In this document: one piece after another, positions 42,958 through 51,339 of the stretch
Layout of the letters: each line of letters opens with the position of its first letter
Numbering within the stretch: position 1 is the stretch's first letter
NCBI GenBank assembly: GCA_049965615.1
Contig: JBMFWD010000002.1
Location: forward strand, 62,001-126,000
Direction: 5' to 3'
Source: Acidobacterium sp049965615
GTDB lineage: Bacteria > Acidobacteriota > Terriglobia > Terriglobales > Acidobacteriaceae
Length of the DNA stretch: 64,000 nt
Program-made: the position numbers and the translations under genes
The notes under the pieces: model-generated
What the model saw: the letters and a program-made list of their open reading frames with translations, nothing else
What the model was told of the DNA's origin: nothing
Database searches by the model: none

Positions 42958-44064
42958 ATGGCATCCAGCCGCATCCTGGTAGTCGATCAAGAGCCCTACA
43001 CACGGGCTGTGATTGCTACCATGCTCGAAAAGTCGAATTACCTCCCCGTGCTGGCCACCGACGGCAACGAGGCCATGGCTCATCTCGAGCAGGATGCCCC
43101 CTACGACGTCGTCCTCTCTGACATCATGACCTACGGCGTCGATGGCATTGGCCTGCTCGACCGCCTCCGCGAGATCCATCCCGACACGCCCATGGTCATG
43201 GTCACCGCCATGCAGGATGTCGGTGTTGCCATCGCCGCCATGCGCCGCGGCGCCTACGACTATCTCCTCAAGCCCTTCGCCCGCGAGCAACTGCTGGCCA
43301 CCATCGAGCGCGCTCTCGACTACCGCCGCCTCGTCCAGCAGAACTCCATGTACCGGCAAAACCTCGAGCAACTTGTCTCCGCCCGTACCGAGATGCTCCG
43401 CCAGGCGATCAACGATCTCGAACGCTCCTACGACATCACACTGGAAGCACTCGGCGACGCTCTCGACCTCAAGGACGCGGAAACCGAAGGCCACTCCAAG
43501 CGCGTCACCGCCTACACCATCGCGCTCGCCCGCCACATGGGCGTATCCGACGCGCAAATGCGCATCGTCGCCCGTGGAGCCTTCCTCCACGACATCGGCA
43601 AAATGGCCATCCCCGACGCCATCCTCCTCAAGCCCGGACGCCTCGACGCCGCCGAAACCGCCATCATGCGCGAGCACTGCTTCCGCGGATACCAGATCCT
43701 TCGTAAAATTCCCTTCCTGCGCGACGCCGCGGAGATTGTCTACAGCCACCAGGAGCACTACGACGGCTCCGGCTACCCGCGGAACCTCGTCGGCGACCAG
43801 ATTCCCCTCGGCGCCCGCATCTTTGCCGTGGCCGACACCCTCGACGCCATCACCTCTGACCGACCCTATCGCCGCGCCAACTCCTTTGACGCTGCCCGCC
43901 GCGAAATCCGCCGGTGTTCCGGCAGTCAATTCGATCCGGCTGTCGTCGACGTCTTTCTTCGCATCCCAGATCAGATATGGAGAGATCTCCAGGCCGAGAT
44001 CCTCCGCCAGACCCGCTTCTCGCCGCTGTTTTTCCTCGGCGACAGCCGGGATGTCTTCGTATAA
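42958..44064 (+). CDS. response regulator with receiver and HD-GYP domains
   Basis: 368 aa. The receiver domain (about 4-120) has acidic residues in VVDQEP, the phospho-acceptor Asp in VVLSDIM, Thr in VTAMQD and Lys in LLKPF. A coiled linker leads to the HD-GYP phosphodiesterase domain (about 165-345) with HSKRV, FLHDIGKMAIPDAILLKPG, the HQEHYDGSGYP signature and DTLDAITSDRPYR. It should hydrolyse c-di-GMP under control of an unlinked histidine kinase. The ATG 42958 is chosen at the first family residues; the Shine-Dalgarno is weak and the frame is open 40 codons upstream. Confidence 0.92.
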   Translation: MASSRILVVDQEPYTRAVIATMLEKSNYLPVLATDGNEAMAHLEQDAPYDVVLSDIMTYGVDGIGLLDRLREIHPDTPMVMVTAMQDVGVAIAAMRRGAYDYLLKPFAREQLLATIERALDYRRLVQQNSMYRQNLEQLVSARTEMLRQAINDLERSYDITLEALGDALDLKDAETEGHSKRVTAYTIALARHMGVSDAQMRIVARGAFLHDIGKMAIPDAILLKPGRLDAAETAIMREHCFRGYQILRKIPFLRDAAEIVYSHQEHYDGSGYPRNLVGDQIPLGARIFAVADTLDAITSDRPYRRANSFDAARREIRRCSGSQFDPAVVDVFLRIPDQIWRDLQAEILRQTRFSPLFFLGDSRDVFV

Positions 44065-44122
44065 GCTCCGACCGGCCAGCCTGCGAAGATGCAAATGCAA
44101 AGATCAGGGAGGTTCCACACCC

Positions 44123-44401
44123 ATGCCCGTACTCGCTGCCAGCGCCGTGCAGGAAAAGCTCGCAACCCTTAAGAACTGGAAGCTGGAAGGCGAAGAAATC
44201 GTCCGCACCCTGCAATTTCCAGACTTTCCTGCCGCCATTCAGTTCGTCAACAAGGTCGCCGAAAAAGCAGAAGCCGCCGGCCACCACCCCGACATCGACA
44301 TCCGATACAACAAGGTGCGCCTCGCCCTCGTCAGCCACGACGCCGGCGGGCTCACCGACGCCGACTTCAACATGGCCGCCGCCATCGACAAACTGGCCTG
44401 A
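44123..44401 (+). CDS. phhB: 4a-hydroxytetrahydrobiopterin (pterin carbinolamine) dehydratase
   Basis: The 92-aa PCD/DCoH protein recycles pterin cofactor or, more broadly, dehydrates pterin carbinolamine. Active-site histidines are in the AEAAGHHPDIDIRYNKVRLALVSHD region (about 51-75), and the NWKLEGEEIVRTLQFPDF start is typical. AGGGAGG lies 10 bases before the ATG. It may be cotranscribed with the HD-GYP gene 58 bases upstream. A phenylalanine hydroxylase gene is not in the window, so a moonlighting Moco-related role cannot be excluded. Confidence 0.92.
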   Translation: MPVLAASAVQEKLATLKNWKLEGEEIVRTLQFPDFPAAIQFVNKVAEKAEAAGHHPDIDIRYNKVRLALVSHDAGGLTDADFNMAAAIDKLA

Positions 44402-44539
44402 ATCCCAAAACTGCCTGCTGCCGGGCGCAGCATGCGGTCAAGGCAACCCGGCTAGATCGCCGCTCGGGATTCCACAGGGTCAGCAGCAAATGTGCCGGGA
44501 ATTCGGCTCTAAATTGGTATCCTGAATATAGTGGCAGCA

Positions 44540-44568
44540 AAAAAGGCGCGCGAACAGCGCGTCTTTTT
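44540..44568 (+). terminator. intrinsic terminator downstream of the pterin dehydratase gene
   Basis: 12-bp stem: AAAAAGGCGCGC pairs with GCGCGTCTTTTT (one G-U), loop GAACA, T-run included in the distal arm. About 140 bases separate it from the stop at 44401; those bases hold nothing else I can support. Confidence 0.85.
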
Positions 44569-44590
44569 ATGCATCCACCCCTTAGATTCC

Positions 44591-44708
44591 TAACCTACCC
44601 AATAGAATCAACAACATCTCCACAAAAACAACGGGGATGGACCGATCGTTAGTGGGTTAACCTGTTCCATAAAATCAACCACTTACCCACAAAAAAGGGG
44701 GGAGTCGG
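44591..44708. repeat. two-copy degenerate direct repeat in a gene-free region
   Basis: Copy 1 (44591-44640) and copy 2 (44658-44708) share the order TAACCT..CC.ATA.AATCAAC.AC...CCACAAAAA..GGGGA, 67 bases apart. The copies are about 70 percent alike by eye. They lie between a plus-strand terminator and a small minus-strand gene. They may belong to a dispersed intergenic element. Confidence 0.6.
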
Positions 44709-44850
44709 CAACGTTCTTTTTTTGAAATACCCGCTCGAAATACCACCATAGGGTGCCCCATCCAGGCTCCGCCTGGGTGGGACAGGAAGATCTCCGGAGC
44801 GGAATGGCGCGCAAAGCGCGCATACGCCCGTGCGGCCCCAGCACCGCCCT
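44709..44850. other. gene-free region with two strong inverted repeats
   Basis: Contains an 11-bp hairpin (CCCATCCAGGC / GCCTGGGTGGG, 44757-44781) and a 6-bp GCGCGC/GCGCGC hairpin (44807-44821). Open frames on the minus strand run across it, but they have no start signal and change frame-independent character, so I do not call a protein. Together with the direct repeats it looks like an intergenic element. Confidence 0.5.
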
Positions 44851-45108
44851 TCAGTAGATCGCATCCGTATCGTCGGTCGAATCCGTCTCCGCAGGCTCCC
44901 GCCGATGCCCACGGTTTTTCACCAGAGCCGCCAGCGCCTTCCGATTCCAAAGTGCCAGGGCAAAGCAGCCCACCACCGCGCCCCCGGCCAGCAAAACTCC
45001 GGTTCCGAGGCCCGCAAATTTGCCTGTTACTACTTTTGGTGGGACATCTCCCGTCGTTGGTAGATTTTCTTCAGGCAGAAGTTCTTTGTTTTCAATGTAA
45101 AAAGTCAT
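44851..45108 (-). CDS. possible small membrane protein, 85 aa
   Basis: Hydrophilic N-terminus (residues 1-30), one membrane helix (GLGTGVLLAGGAVVGCFALALW, about 33-54) and a charged C-terminal tail rich in Asp/Thr. There is an ATG start but no clear Shine-Dalgarno; the upstream sequence is A/T-rich. Family not recognised. The composition resembles a genuine single-pass protein more than a shadow, and no larger gene occupies the other strand. Moderate to low confidence. Confidence 0.45.
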   Translation of the reverse strand: MTFYIENKELLPEENLPTTGDVPPKVVTGKFAGLGTGVLLAGGAVVGCFALALWNRKALAALVKNRGHRREPAETDSTDDTDAIY

Positions 45109-45132
45109 ACTTTTAAAATTCTGTATTTTCTC

Positions 45133-45161
45133 TTGTTTTCAGATTCATTTCGACGTATATT
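45133..45161 (+). promoter_or_regulatory. promoter-like boxes for a small RNA
   Basis: TTGTTT (45133-45138) and TATATT (45156-45161) are separated by exactly 17 bases, a good fit to a housekeeping promoter. Transcription would start near 45168, just before the closing stem of the structured RNA. It is within the divergent gap upstream of the small membrane protein gene. Confidence 0.6.
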
Positions 45162-45167
45162 CAATTC

Positions 45168-45376
45168 ATCCGAGGCCACAAGCCGAGGATAACCGAGATC
45201 AGAGTAAAAATTTTGGAGCCCGGTTGAGATTCTGATCGTCAAACAAAGTGAGAGGCAGTAGAAACTCCCTCTCCACATCCATGGATGGAGCCAAAGCTCT
45301 CCTGGATGCGAAAAGTTTATAAGTTGCGTCACTGGCCTCCCGGCACGAATCTTCTGGTTCGTGCCGCCTTTTTTTT
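45168..45376 (+). ncRNA. candidate structured small RNA, about 210 nt, upstream of ssrA
   Basis: A promoter-like pair ends at 45161 and a strong terminator ends at 45376, with no protein gene between. Possible stems: closing GAGGCCA 45172-45178 with TGGCCTC 45333-45339; GATCAGA 45197-45203 with TCTGATC 45231-45237; GTGAGAGG 45248-45255 with CCTCTCCAC 45268-45276; CATCCA 45276-45281 with TGGATG 45303-45308, enclosing GGA..GAGC with GCTCTCC. The last two stems share base 45276. AACCG (45191-45195) can also pair with CGGTT (45221-45225) in the first hairpin loop. The design, a closing stem around several hairpins plus a terminator, fits a regulatory or housekeeping RNA. 6S RNA or an acidobacterial RNA motif such as Acido-1 are alternatives I cannot test. 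Confidence 0.6.
45341..45376 (+). terminator. intrinsic terminator of the candidate small RNA
   Basis: Perfect 9-bp stem, arms CGGCACGAA and TTCGTGCCG, 8-base loop, then CC and eight T. No plus-strand protein gene ends nearby, so it must end an RNA transcript. Confidence 0.88.
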
Positions 45377-45436
45377 CTGCCCACCAGTTTTCACCACAAC
45401 CAGGTGCAAGCAAAAGCAACGGTTCCATTTCAGGGC

Positions 45437-45442
45437 TACAAT
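45437..45442 (+). promoter_or_regulatory. possible -10 box of ssrA
   Basis: TACAAT lies 38 bases before the mature tmRNA 5' end, compatible with a precursor trimmed by RNase P. No good -35 hexamer is present at 16-18 bases, so this is tentative. Confidence 0.4.
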
Positions 45443-45479
45443 AGAGCTAGAGACACATCATCTCCACCCCACCAAAGGA

Positions 45480-45830
45480 GGGGGCGTCACGGTTTCGACG
45501 GGATTGGATGGGTCAAAGAGGCATGCTGGGGTGTGGGCACCCATAATCGCTCGCAAAACAATACTTGCCAACAATAATCTGGCACTCGCAGCTTAATTAA
45601 ATAAGTTGCCGTCCTCCGACGCTTTGCCTGTGGGCTGAGGCAGGACGTCATACAGCAGGCTGGTTCCTTCGGCTGGGTCTGGGCCGCGGGAATGAGATCT
45701 ACGGACTAGCGTTCTGCGTATCTTGTCGCTTCTAAGCGCAGAGTGCGAAACCTTCCGGAAGCGACTGAGCATGGAGTCTCTTTGTCGATGCCAGTTTCGG
45801 ACGCGGGTTCGACTCCCGCCGCCTCCACCA
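45480..45830 (+). ncRNA. ssrA: tmRNA (transfer-messenger RNA)
   Basis: Rescues stalled ribosomes and tags the nascent chain for proteolysis. The 5' end GGGGGCG (45480-45486) pairs fully with CGCCTCC before the encoded ACCA end (45827-45830), one G-U. The conserved GGTTTCGACGGG D-like region follows the 5' arm. The 3' end has the T-arm CGGGTTCGACTCCCG. The tag frame GCC...GCT TAA at 45567-45596 encodes ANNNLALAA. Length 351 nt is normal for the one-piece form. Open frames annotated across it on either strand are spurious. Confidence 0.97.
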
Positions 45831-45868
45831 ACTTTCGTCATCGCAAATCTCGCACCACCTGAACCGGA

Positions 45869-46582
45869 TCAATGCCTCACCATGACCCCGGCCAGGCTGA
45901 TCCACGCATGGGTCATTGCCAGTTGCGACGCCATGAGCGTCACCGCGACGAGAAGAGCGTAGCCCACCGCATACTCTCGCTCGAAACGGCGCGTCATAGC
46001 CCAACGCAGCAGCAGGAAAAGCCCGCCAAGCACGGTCACCGGGCCAAACAACCCCAGCCACTGGTGCAATCCGAAGATTGCATTCACCAGCGGAATTCGT
46101 ACCAGGGCACCGGAGATGAGTGAAAGGCCGGCCAGCAGCATCATCGGACGGTGAATGCGTGGCTGCTTGCGGTAGACCACGCCGATGGTGACGAAGACGG
46201 CGTAGAGAAAAATTTCCGTCAACATCACGAGCAGAAACGGCAGGGCAGGCCAATCAAAAACGGTCGTCTTTTCAATGACCGTTTCACTGTAAGCCACAAT
46301 CGGCCCCGTCAACACAATCGCCGTAGCAACCACCAGAACGCTCCAGCCCAGTTTCATGTGTATCTTGCGGTTCCTGGTGGAGATCAGCAGCGCCTGCACA
46401 AAAAACAGCAGGAACCAGGCGAAGATCGCCGTGCTGTGCGCCACTATGGCGACCAGCATTGCAGGCAGGATTGGCGTGTTATCGGACAGCCTGCCATGAA
46501 AGATGTAGTGCTGGAAACCGATCACAATCAGAACCAGAAAGATGGCTCCGGCAAGGGTGTAGAAAAACCGATCGCGCTTCAT
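45869..46582 (-). CDS. multi-pass membrane protein of unknown function
   Basis: 237 aa from the ATG at 46582 (GGGAG 7 bases upstream); the frame opens far upstream, but that part crosses the gnd promoter region. It has about seven hydrophobic segments. His residues occur near helix ends (FQHYIFHGR, VAHSTAIFAW, KIHMKLGW, GLHQWLG), so a heme-binding or redox membrane protein is conceivable. I do not recognise the family with certainty. It is convergent with ssrA and divergent from gnd. Confidence 0.75.
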   Translation of the reverse strand: MKRDRFFYTLAGAIFLVLIVIGFQHYIFHGRLSDNTPILPAMLVAIVAHSTAIFAWFLLFFVQALLISTRNRKIHMKLGWSVLVVATAIVLTGPIVAYSETVIEKTTVFDWPALPFLLVMLTEIFLYAVFVTIGVVYRKQPRIHRPMMLLAGLSLISGALVRIPLVNAIFGLHQWLGLFGPVTVLGGLFLLLRWAMTRRFEREYAVGYALLVAVTLMASQLAMTHAWISLAGVMVRH

Positions 46583-46910
46583 CCGCAATCTCCCATTCGA
46601 GGTGGATAACGGCACAACCCAGCGCCGGGTCTTCAGATGTGTTGGGGGATGCGAGGGAGTATAGGATGAATCAGAATGCGAGCGCCACAAAAATATTTCC
46701 ACGCCGCCAGACGGCCCTGCCGTTGTCGGTTTTTCCGTCCTCAAACAAAAAAATTTGCCACTGTCGGACAATGGTGGTCTGACCAGTAGATAATACTTCC
46801 AGCGTTCGATTCCACCGGTTCTCGCGCCGTCGTAATCCCTTGCGAGACCGCGCACCATCGCCTGCGTATGGAACCAAACCACACTTAGAAAGAAAGAGAC
46901 AAAGAAAAGC

Positions 46911-48365
<1,455 letters not shown>

Positions 48366-48380
48366 CCTGCGCTGTTCCTC

Positions 48381-48411
48381 AAGGCCGTCATCCTGTCAGG
48401 ATGGCGGCCTT
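48381..48411 (+). terminator. intrinsic terminator of gnd
   Basis: 13-bp stem, arms AAGGCCGTCATCC and GGATGGCGGCCTT (one G-U), loop TGTCA, with only a short T-run. Lies 15 bases after the gnd stop. Confidence 0.75.
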
Positions 48412-48548
48412 TGCAGGTGAAAACCAGAAAAATGCGGACTCTTGCCGGTGCCGCGAGGTGAAAATCCCGTCATCTGGAGACTCCTCCTTGCCAGTTTCGC
48501 TTTCGGTCCTTATCTTTTCTTCATCGGTTCTCGTGAAAGAATTTTTCG

Positions 48549-49295
48549 ATGGAGCAGGGAGTTCCCTTGGCCGTGAAACTCAGGCAGGAAGAGCAGGAAG
48601 AAGCTATCAGCGACATCGATCTAGTGCACGAAATCGGCAGTCGAATCGCCGCAACCGATCCACTCCATGTGGTTCTCCAGCGCATCATCGAGCTGGTCAG
48701 CGACACCATGCGCTGCGACTCGTGTTTCATCTACGTACTCGACCACAATCAGCTGGTGCTGCGTGCCTCGCAAAATCCTCATTCCGACCTCATCGACCAG
48801 GTGCACATTCCACTGGGGAAGGGAATCACCGGCTGGGTAGCCACCAACAAACAGCACGTCGCCATCCCCGCCAACGCTCCCTCCGACCCGCGCTTTGAGC
48901 GGTTCGCCAATCTGCCAGAGGATCGCTACGAGGCCTTTCTTTCTGTGCCCATCCTCTGCCGCGGCAAGCTGGTCGGCGTCATCAACATGCAGCACGAGGA
49001 GCCGCACCACCACAGCCAGCGCGAGATTCGTCTCATCTCGCTGCTGGGCTACCTCGTCGGCGCAGAAGTGGAACTCGCCCGCATGGAATACGAAAAAATC
49101 CAGCTCGCCAACCAGCTTGAAACCCGCAAGCTGATGGAGCGCGCGAAGGGAATCCTGCAACGCGAGCTCGGCGTGGATGAAGAGGCCGCCTATCTTGCTT
49201 TGCAAAAGCAGAGCCGCCAGCGCCGCAAGCCTCTCCGCGAAATCGCCGAGGCCATCATCCTCATGGAAGACATGCGCCGCGGCAAAAAGCACTGA
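48549..49295 (+). CDS. GAF-ANTAR transcription antitermination regulator
   Basis: The 248-aa product has a GAF sensor domain (about 25-175, with DSCFIYVLDHNQLVLRASQN and LGKGITGWVA) followed by a coiled region. A C-terminal ANTAR domain (about 188-240) contains ETRKLMERAKGILQRELGVDEEAAYLALQKQSRQRRKPLREIA split over 187-230. ANTAR domains bind paired RNA hairpins and block termination. The GAF domain could bind a small ligand or redox cue. No matching two-hairpin target is obvious in adjacent leaders, so its target is elsewhere. Confidence 0.9.
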   Translation: MEQGVPLAVKLRQEEQEEAISDIDLVHEIGSRIAATDPLHVVLQRIIELVSDTMRCDSCFIYVLDHNQLVLRASQNPHSDLIDQVHIPLGKGITGWVATNKQHVAIPANAPSDPRFERFANLPEDRYEAFLSVPILCRGKLVGVINMQHEEPHHHSQREIRLISLLGYLVGAEVELARMEYEKIQLANQLETRKLMERAKGILQRELGVDEEAAYLALQKQSRQRRKPLREIAEAIILMEDMRRGKKH

Positions 49296-49359
49296 AGCAT
49301 TTCTTAAAAAGACACTGCGTCGATTACAAAGTAAAGTTGCAGCCTTGCAGCTTTGAAAA

Positions 49360-50667
49360 CTACCCCTGCGCCAGGTACACAAACCGCAGTACAAACAGAA
49401 CGGCAAGAACATACAGCATCCAGTGCTTTCTCTGGACCTTCCCGGTGAAAATCTCCAACGCGGCAAAGGCAATCAGCCCCAGGCTCAGCCCCGTTGCAAT
49501 GGAGTAGGTGAGCGGAATCGACACCAGCGTAAGAAACGCGGGTACCGCAATCACTGGATTGCCCCACTCAATCTTCGCCACCCCGCCCAGCATCAGCACG
49601 CCTACGAGAATCAGGGCCGGGGAAGTGGCAAAGTCGGGAATCGGCCCAACCAGCGGAGCGACAAATAACGCCAGCACAAACAGCGCGCTTGTAACAATCG
49701 CTGTTACGCCGGTACGCCCGCCAGCGGCCACGCCCGCGCCGGATTCGATGTAGCTGGTCACTGTGCTCGTGCCCATCAGCGCGCCCACCACTGTGCTGCT
49801 GGCATCGGCAAAAAAGATCCGGCTCAACCGCGGAATGGAGTGGTCTTCGGCTATCAGCCCGGCGCGGTCCGTCACCGCCACCAGCGTCCCGATGTTGTCG
49901 AAAAGGTCCACGAACAGGAACACGAAGATAATTTCCAGCGCGTTCAAGTGCAGCGCGCCGCGCACGTTCAGGTGCATGGCTGTTCCTGCCAGCGAGTGCA
50001 GCGAGAACGCCTCCGGCTTCCAGTGCACCTGCCCGAGCAACACGCCCGCGGCCATCGTGCCCAGTACGCCAATCAGCATAGAAGCTTTTACGCGATACGC
50101 CTGCAGCACGCTGATCAGCAGAATGCCAAACAGAGCCAGCAGCGGAGCCGGTGAGCGCAGATTGCCCAGCGTCACCGTGGTGGCCGCACTCGGTATAATC
50201 AGCCCGGCGTTGCGCAGGCCGATGAATGCAATGAACAACCCGATGCCGCCGGAAACCGCCGCGTGCAACTGGTAGGGAATCGCCTCCAGCAAAAGCTGCC
50301 GAATCCCCGTGCAGGTGAGCAGCAGGAAGATCACGCCCGACAAAAACACCGCGCCCAGCGCCGTCTGCCACGGCACACCCATGCCTTTGACGACGGTGTA
50401 AGTGAAATATGCATTCAGGCCCATGCCCGGCGCTAGCGCCAGCGGATAGTTGGCAAACGCTCCCATCACCACGGACCCAAACGCCGCACAAAGGCAGGTT
50501 GCCGCCGTCACCGCCGCCAGAGGCATGCCCGTCTGCGACAAAATCGCAGGGTTTACAAAAATGATGTAAGCCATCGTGATGAAGGTTGTGAATCCGGCCA
50601 GCACCTCGGTGCGCCAGTTTGTGCGATGCTCTTCAAAACGGAAATAGCGTTCCAGACGGGTGCGCAT
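49360..50667 (-). CDS. AzgA/PbuG-type hypoxanthine-guanine-adenine permease (NCS2 superfamily)
   Basis: 435 aa from the ATG at 50667 (a TTG two codons upstream with closer GAGGGG is an alternative). The N-terminal motif FRFEEHRTNWRTEVLAGFTTFITMAYIIFVNP (split over 8-39) is diagnostic of AzgA-like purine permeases. About 13 membrane segments, DLFDNIGTLVAVTDRAGL and a GTSTVTSYIESGAG motif (about 298-311) support it. It should take up purine bases by H+ symport. Neighbours for nucleoside cleavage and guanine deamination make a purine-salvage group. Confidence 0.93.
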   Translation of the reverse strand: MRTRLERYFRFEEHRTNWRTEVLAGFTTFITMAYIIFVNPAILSQTGMPLAAVTAATCLCAAFGSVVMGAFANYPLALAPGMGLNAYFTYTVVKGMGVPWQTALGAVFLSGVIFLLLTCTGIRQLLLEAIPYQLHAAVSGGIGLFIAFIGLRNAGLIIPSAATTVTLGNLRSPAPLLALFGILLISVLQAYRVKASMLIGVLGTMAAGVLLGQVHWKPEAFSLHSLAGTAMHLNVRGALHLNALEIIFVFLFVDLFDNIGTLVAVTDRAGLIAEDHSIPRLSRIFFADASSTVVGALMGTSTVTSYIESGAGVAAGGRTGVTAIVTSALFVLALFVAPLVGPIPDFATSPALILVGVLMLGGVAKIEWGNPVIAVPAFLTLVSIPLTYSIATGLSLGLIAFAALEIFTGKVQRKHWMLYVLAVLFVLRFVYLAQG

Positions 50668-50750
50668 CGGCAAATCAGCCCCTCAACAAATCGCAGAATG
50701 GTTAGCGGTTTGTCCAGAATATCGCAGCAGAATCCGCAAGGAGATTTTTT

Positions 50751-51260
50751 ATGACCGCCGAAGAAATCAAGCAGCAACTTGGCCTCACCCCGCATCCGCG
50801 CGAGGGCGGATGGTTCGTCCAGACCTGGGCTTCGAATGAAATCCTCGGCCCGGCGAGCTTTGCGCCCGGCCGCTATCGAGGCCTGCGCCGTACCGCCACA
50901 GCCATCTACTACCTGCTGGAGCCTGAGACATTCAGTGAAATGCATCGCCTTCGCAGCGACGAGGTCTTTCATCACTACGCCGGAGACCCGGTCGAAATGC
51001 TGCAATTGACGCCAAATGGCGAAGGCCGCCGCGTCGTTCTCGGTCGCGATCTGGCTGCCGGTGAGCGCCCGCAGGTCGTCGTCGAGCGCGAAATATGGCA
51101 GGGCTCGCGCCTCGTTCCCGGCGGAAGCTGGGCGCTGCTGGGCTGCACCGTAAGTCCCGGCTTCGATTATGCAGATTACGACAGCGGCTCACGTGCAGAG
51201 TTGCTTGCAGGTTGGCCCGGATGGGCCGAACTCATCGCTGCGCTTACGCATGGTGGCTGA
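50751..51260 (+). CDS. cupin-5 (DUF985) family protein
   Basis: The 169-aa single-cupin protein contains LGLTPHPREGGWFVQTWAS (11-29), then AIYYLLEPETFSEMHRLRSDEVFHHYAGDP split over about 53-82 and WALLGCTVSPGFDYADYD late, the DUF985 pattern. Its His/Glu positions could bind metal, though no activity is established for the family. AAGGAG lies just before the ATG. It may share a promoter region with the divergent permease. Confidence 0.9.
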   Translation: MTAEEIKQQLGLTPHPREGGWFVQTWASNEILGPASFAPGRYRGLRRTATAIYYLLEPETFSEMHRLRSDEVFHHYAGDPVEMLQLTPNGEGRRVVLGRDLAAGERPQVVVEREIWQGSRLVPGGSWALLGCTVSPGFDYADYDSGSRAELLAGWPGWAELIAALTHGG

Positions 51261-51339
51261 AGCAAGCCGGAAGTTTCATGCAGCCTTCCTGCTCTTCCGG
51301 TTAACCTGAAAGCTCTTCTCAGTCTCATCCGGAGTGCGC

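Noticed and set aside
44649..44950. Minus-strand ORFs of 87 and 91 codons before the small membrane protein gene
   Set aside because: They cross strong inverted repeats, lack RBS and differ in frame; more likely an intergenic element.
45285..45596. 103-codon plus-strand ORF across the sRNA terminator and the tmRNA 5' half
   Set aside because: It runs through an intrinsic terminator and ssrA; these are RNA genes.
49333..49354. Inverted repeat AAAGTTGCAG/TTGCAGCTTT between the GAF-ANTAR gene and the permease gene
   Set aside because: Several G-U pairs, two-base centre and no T-run on either side; not a convincing terminator.
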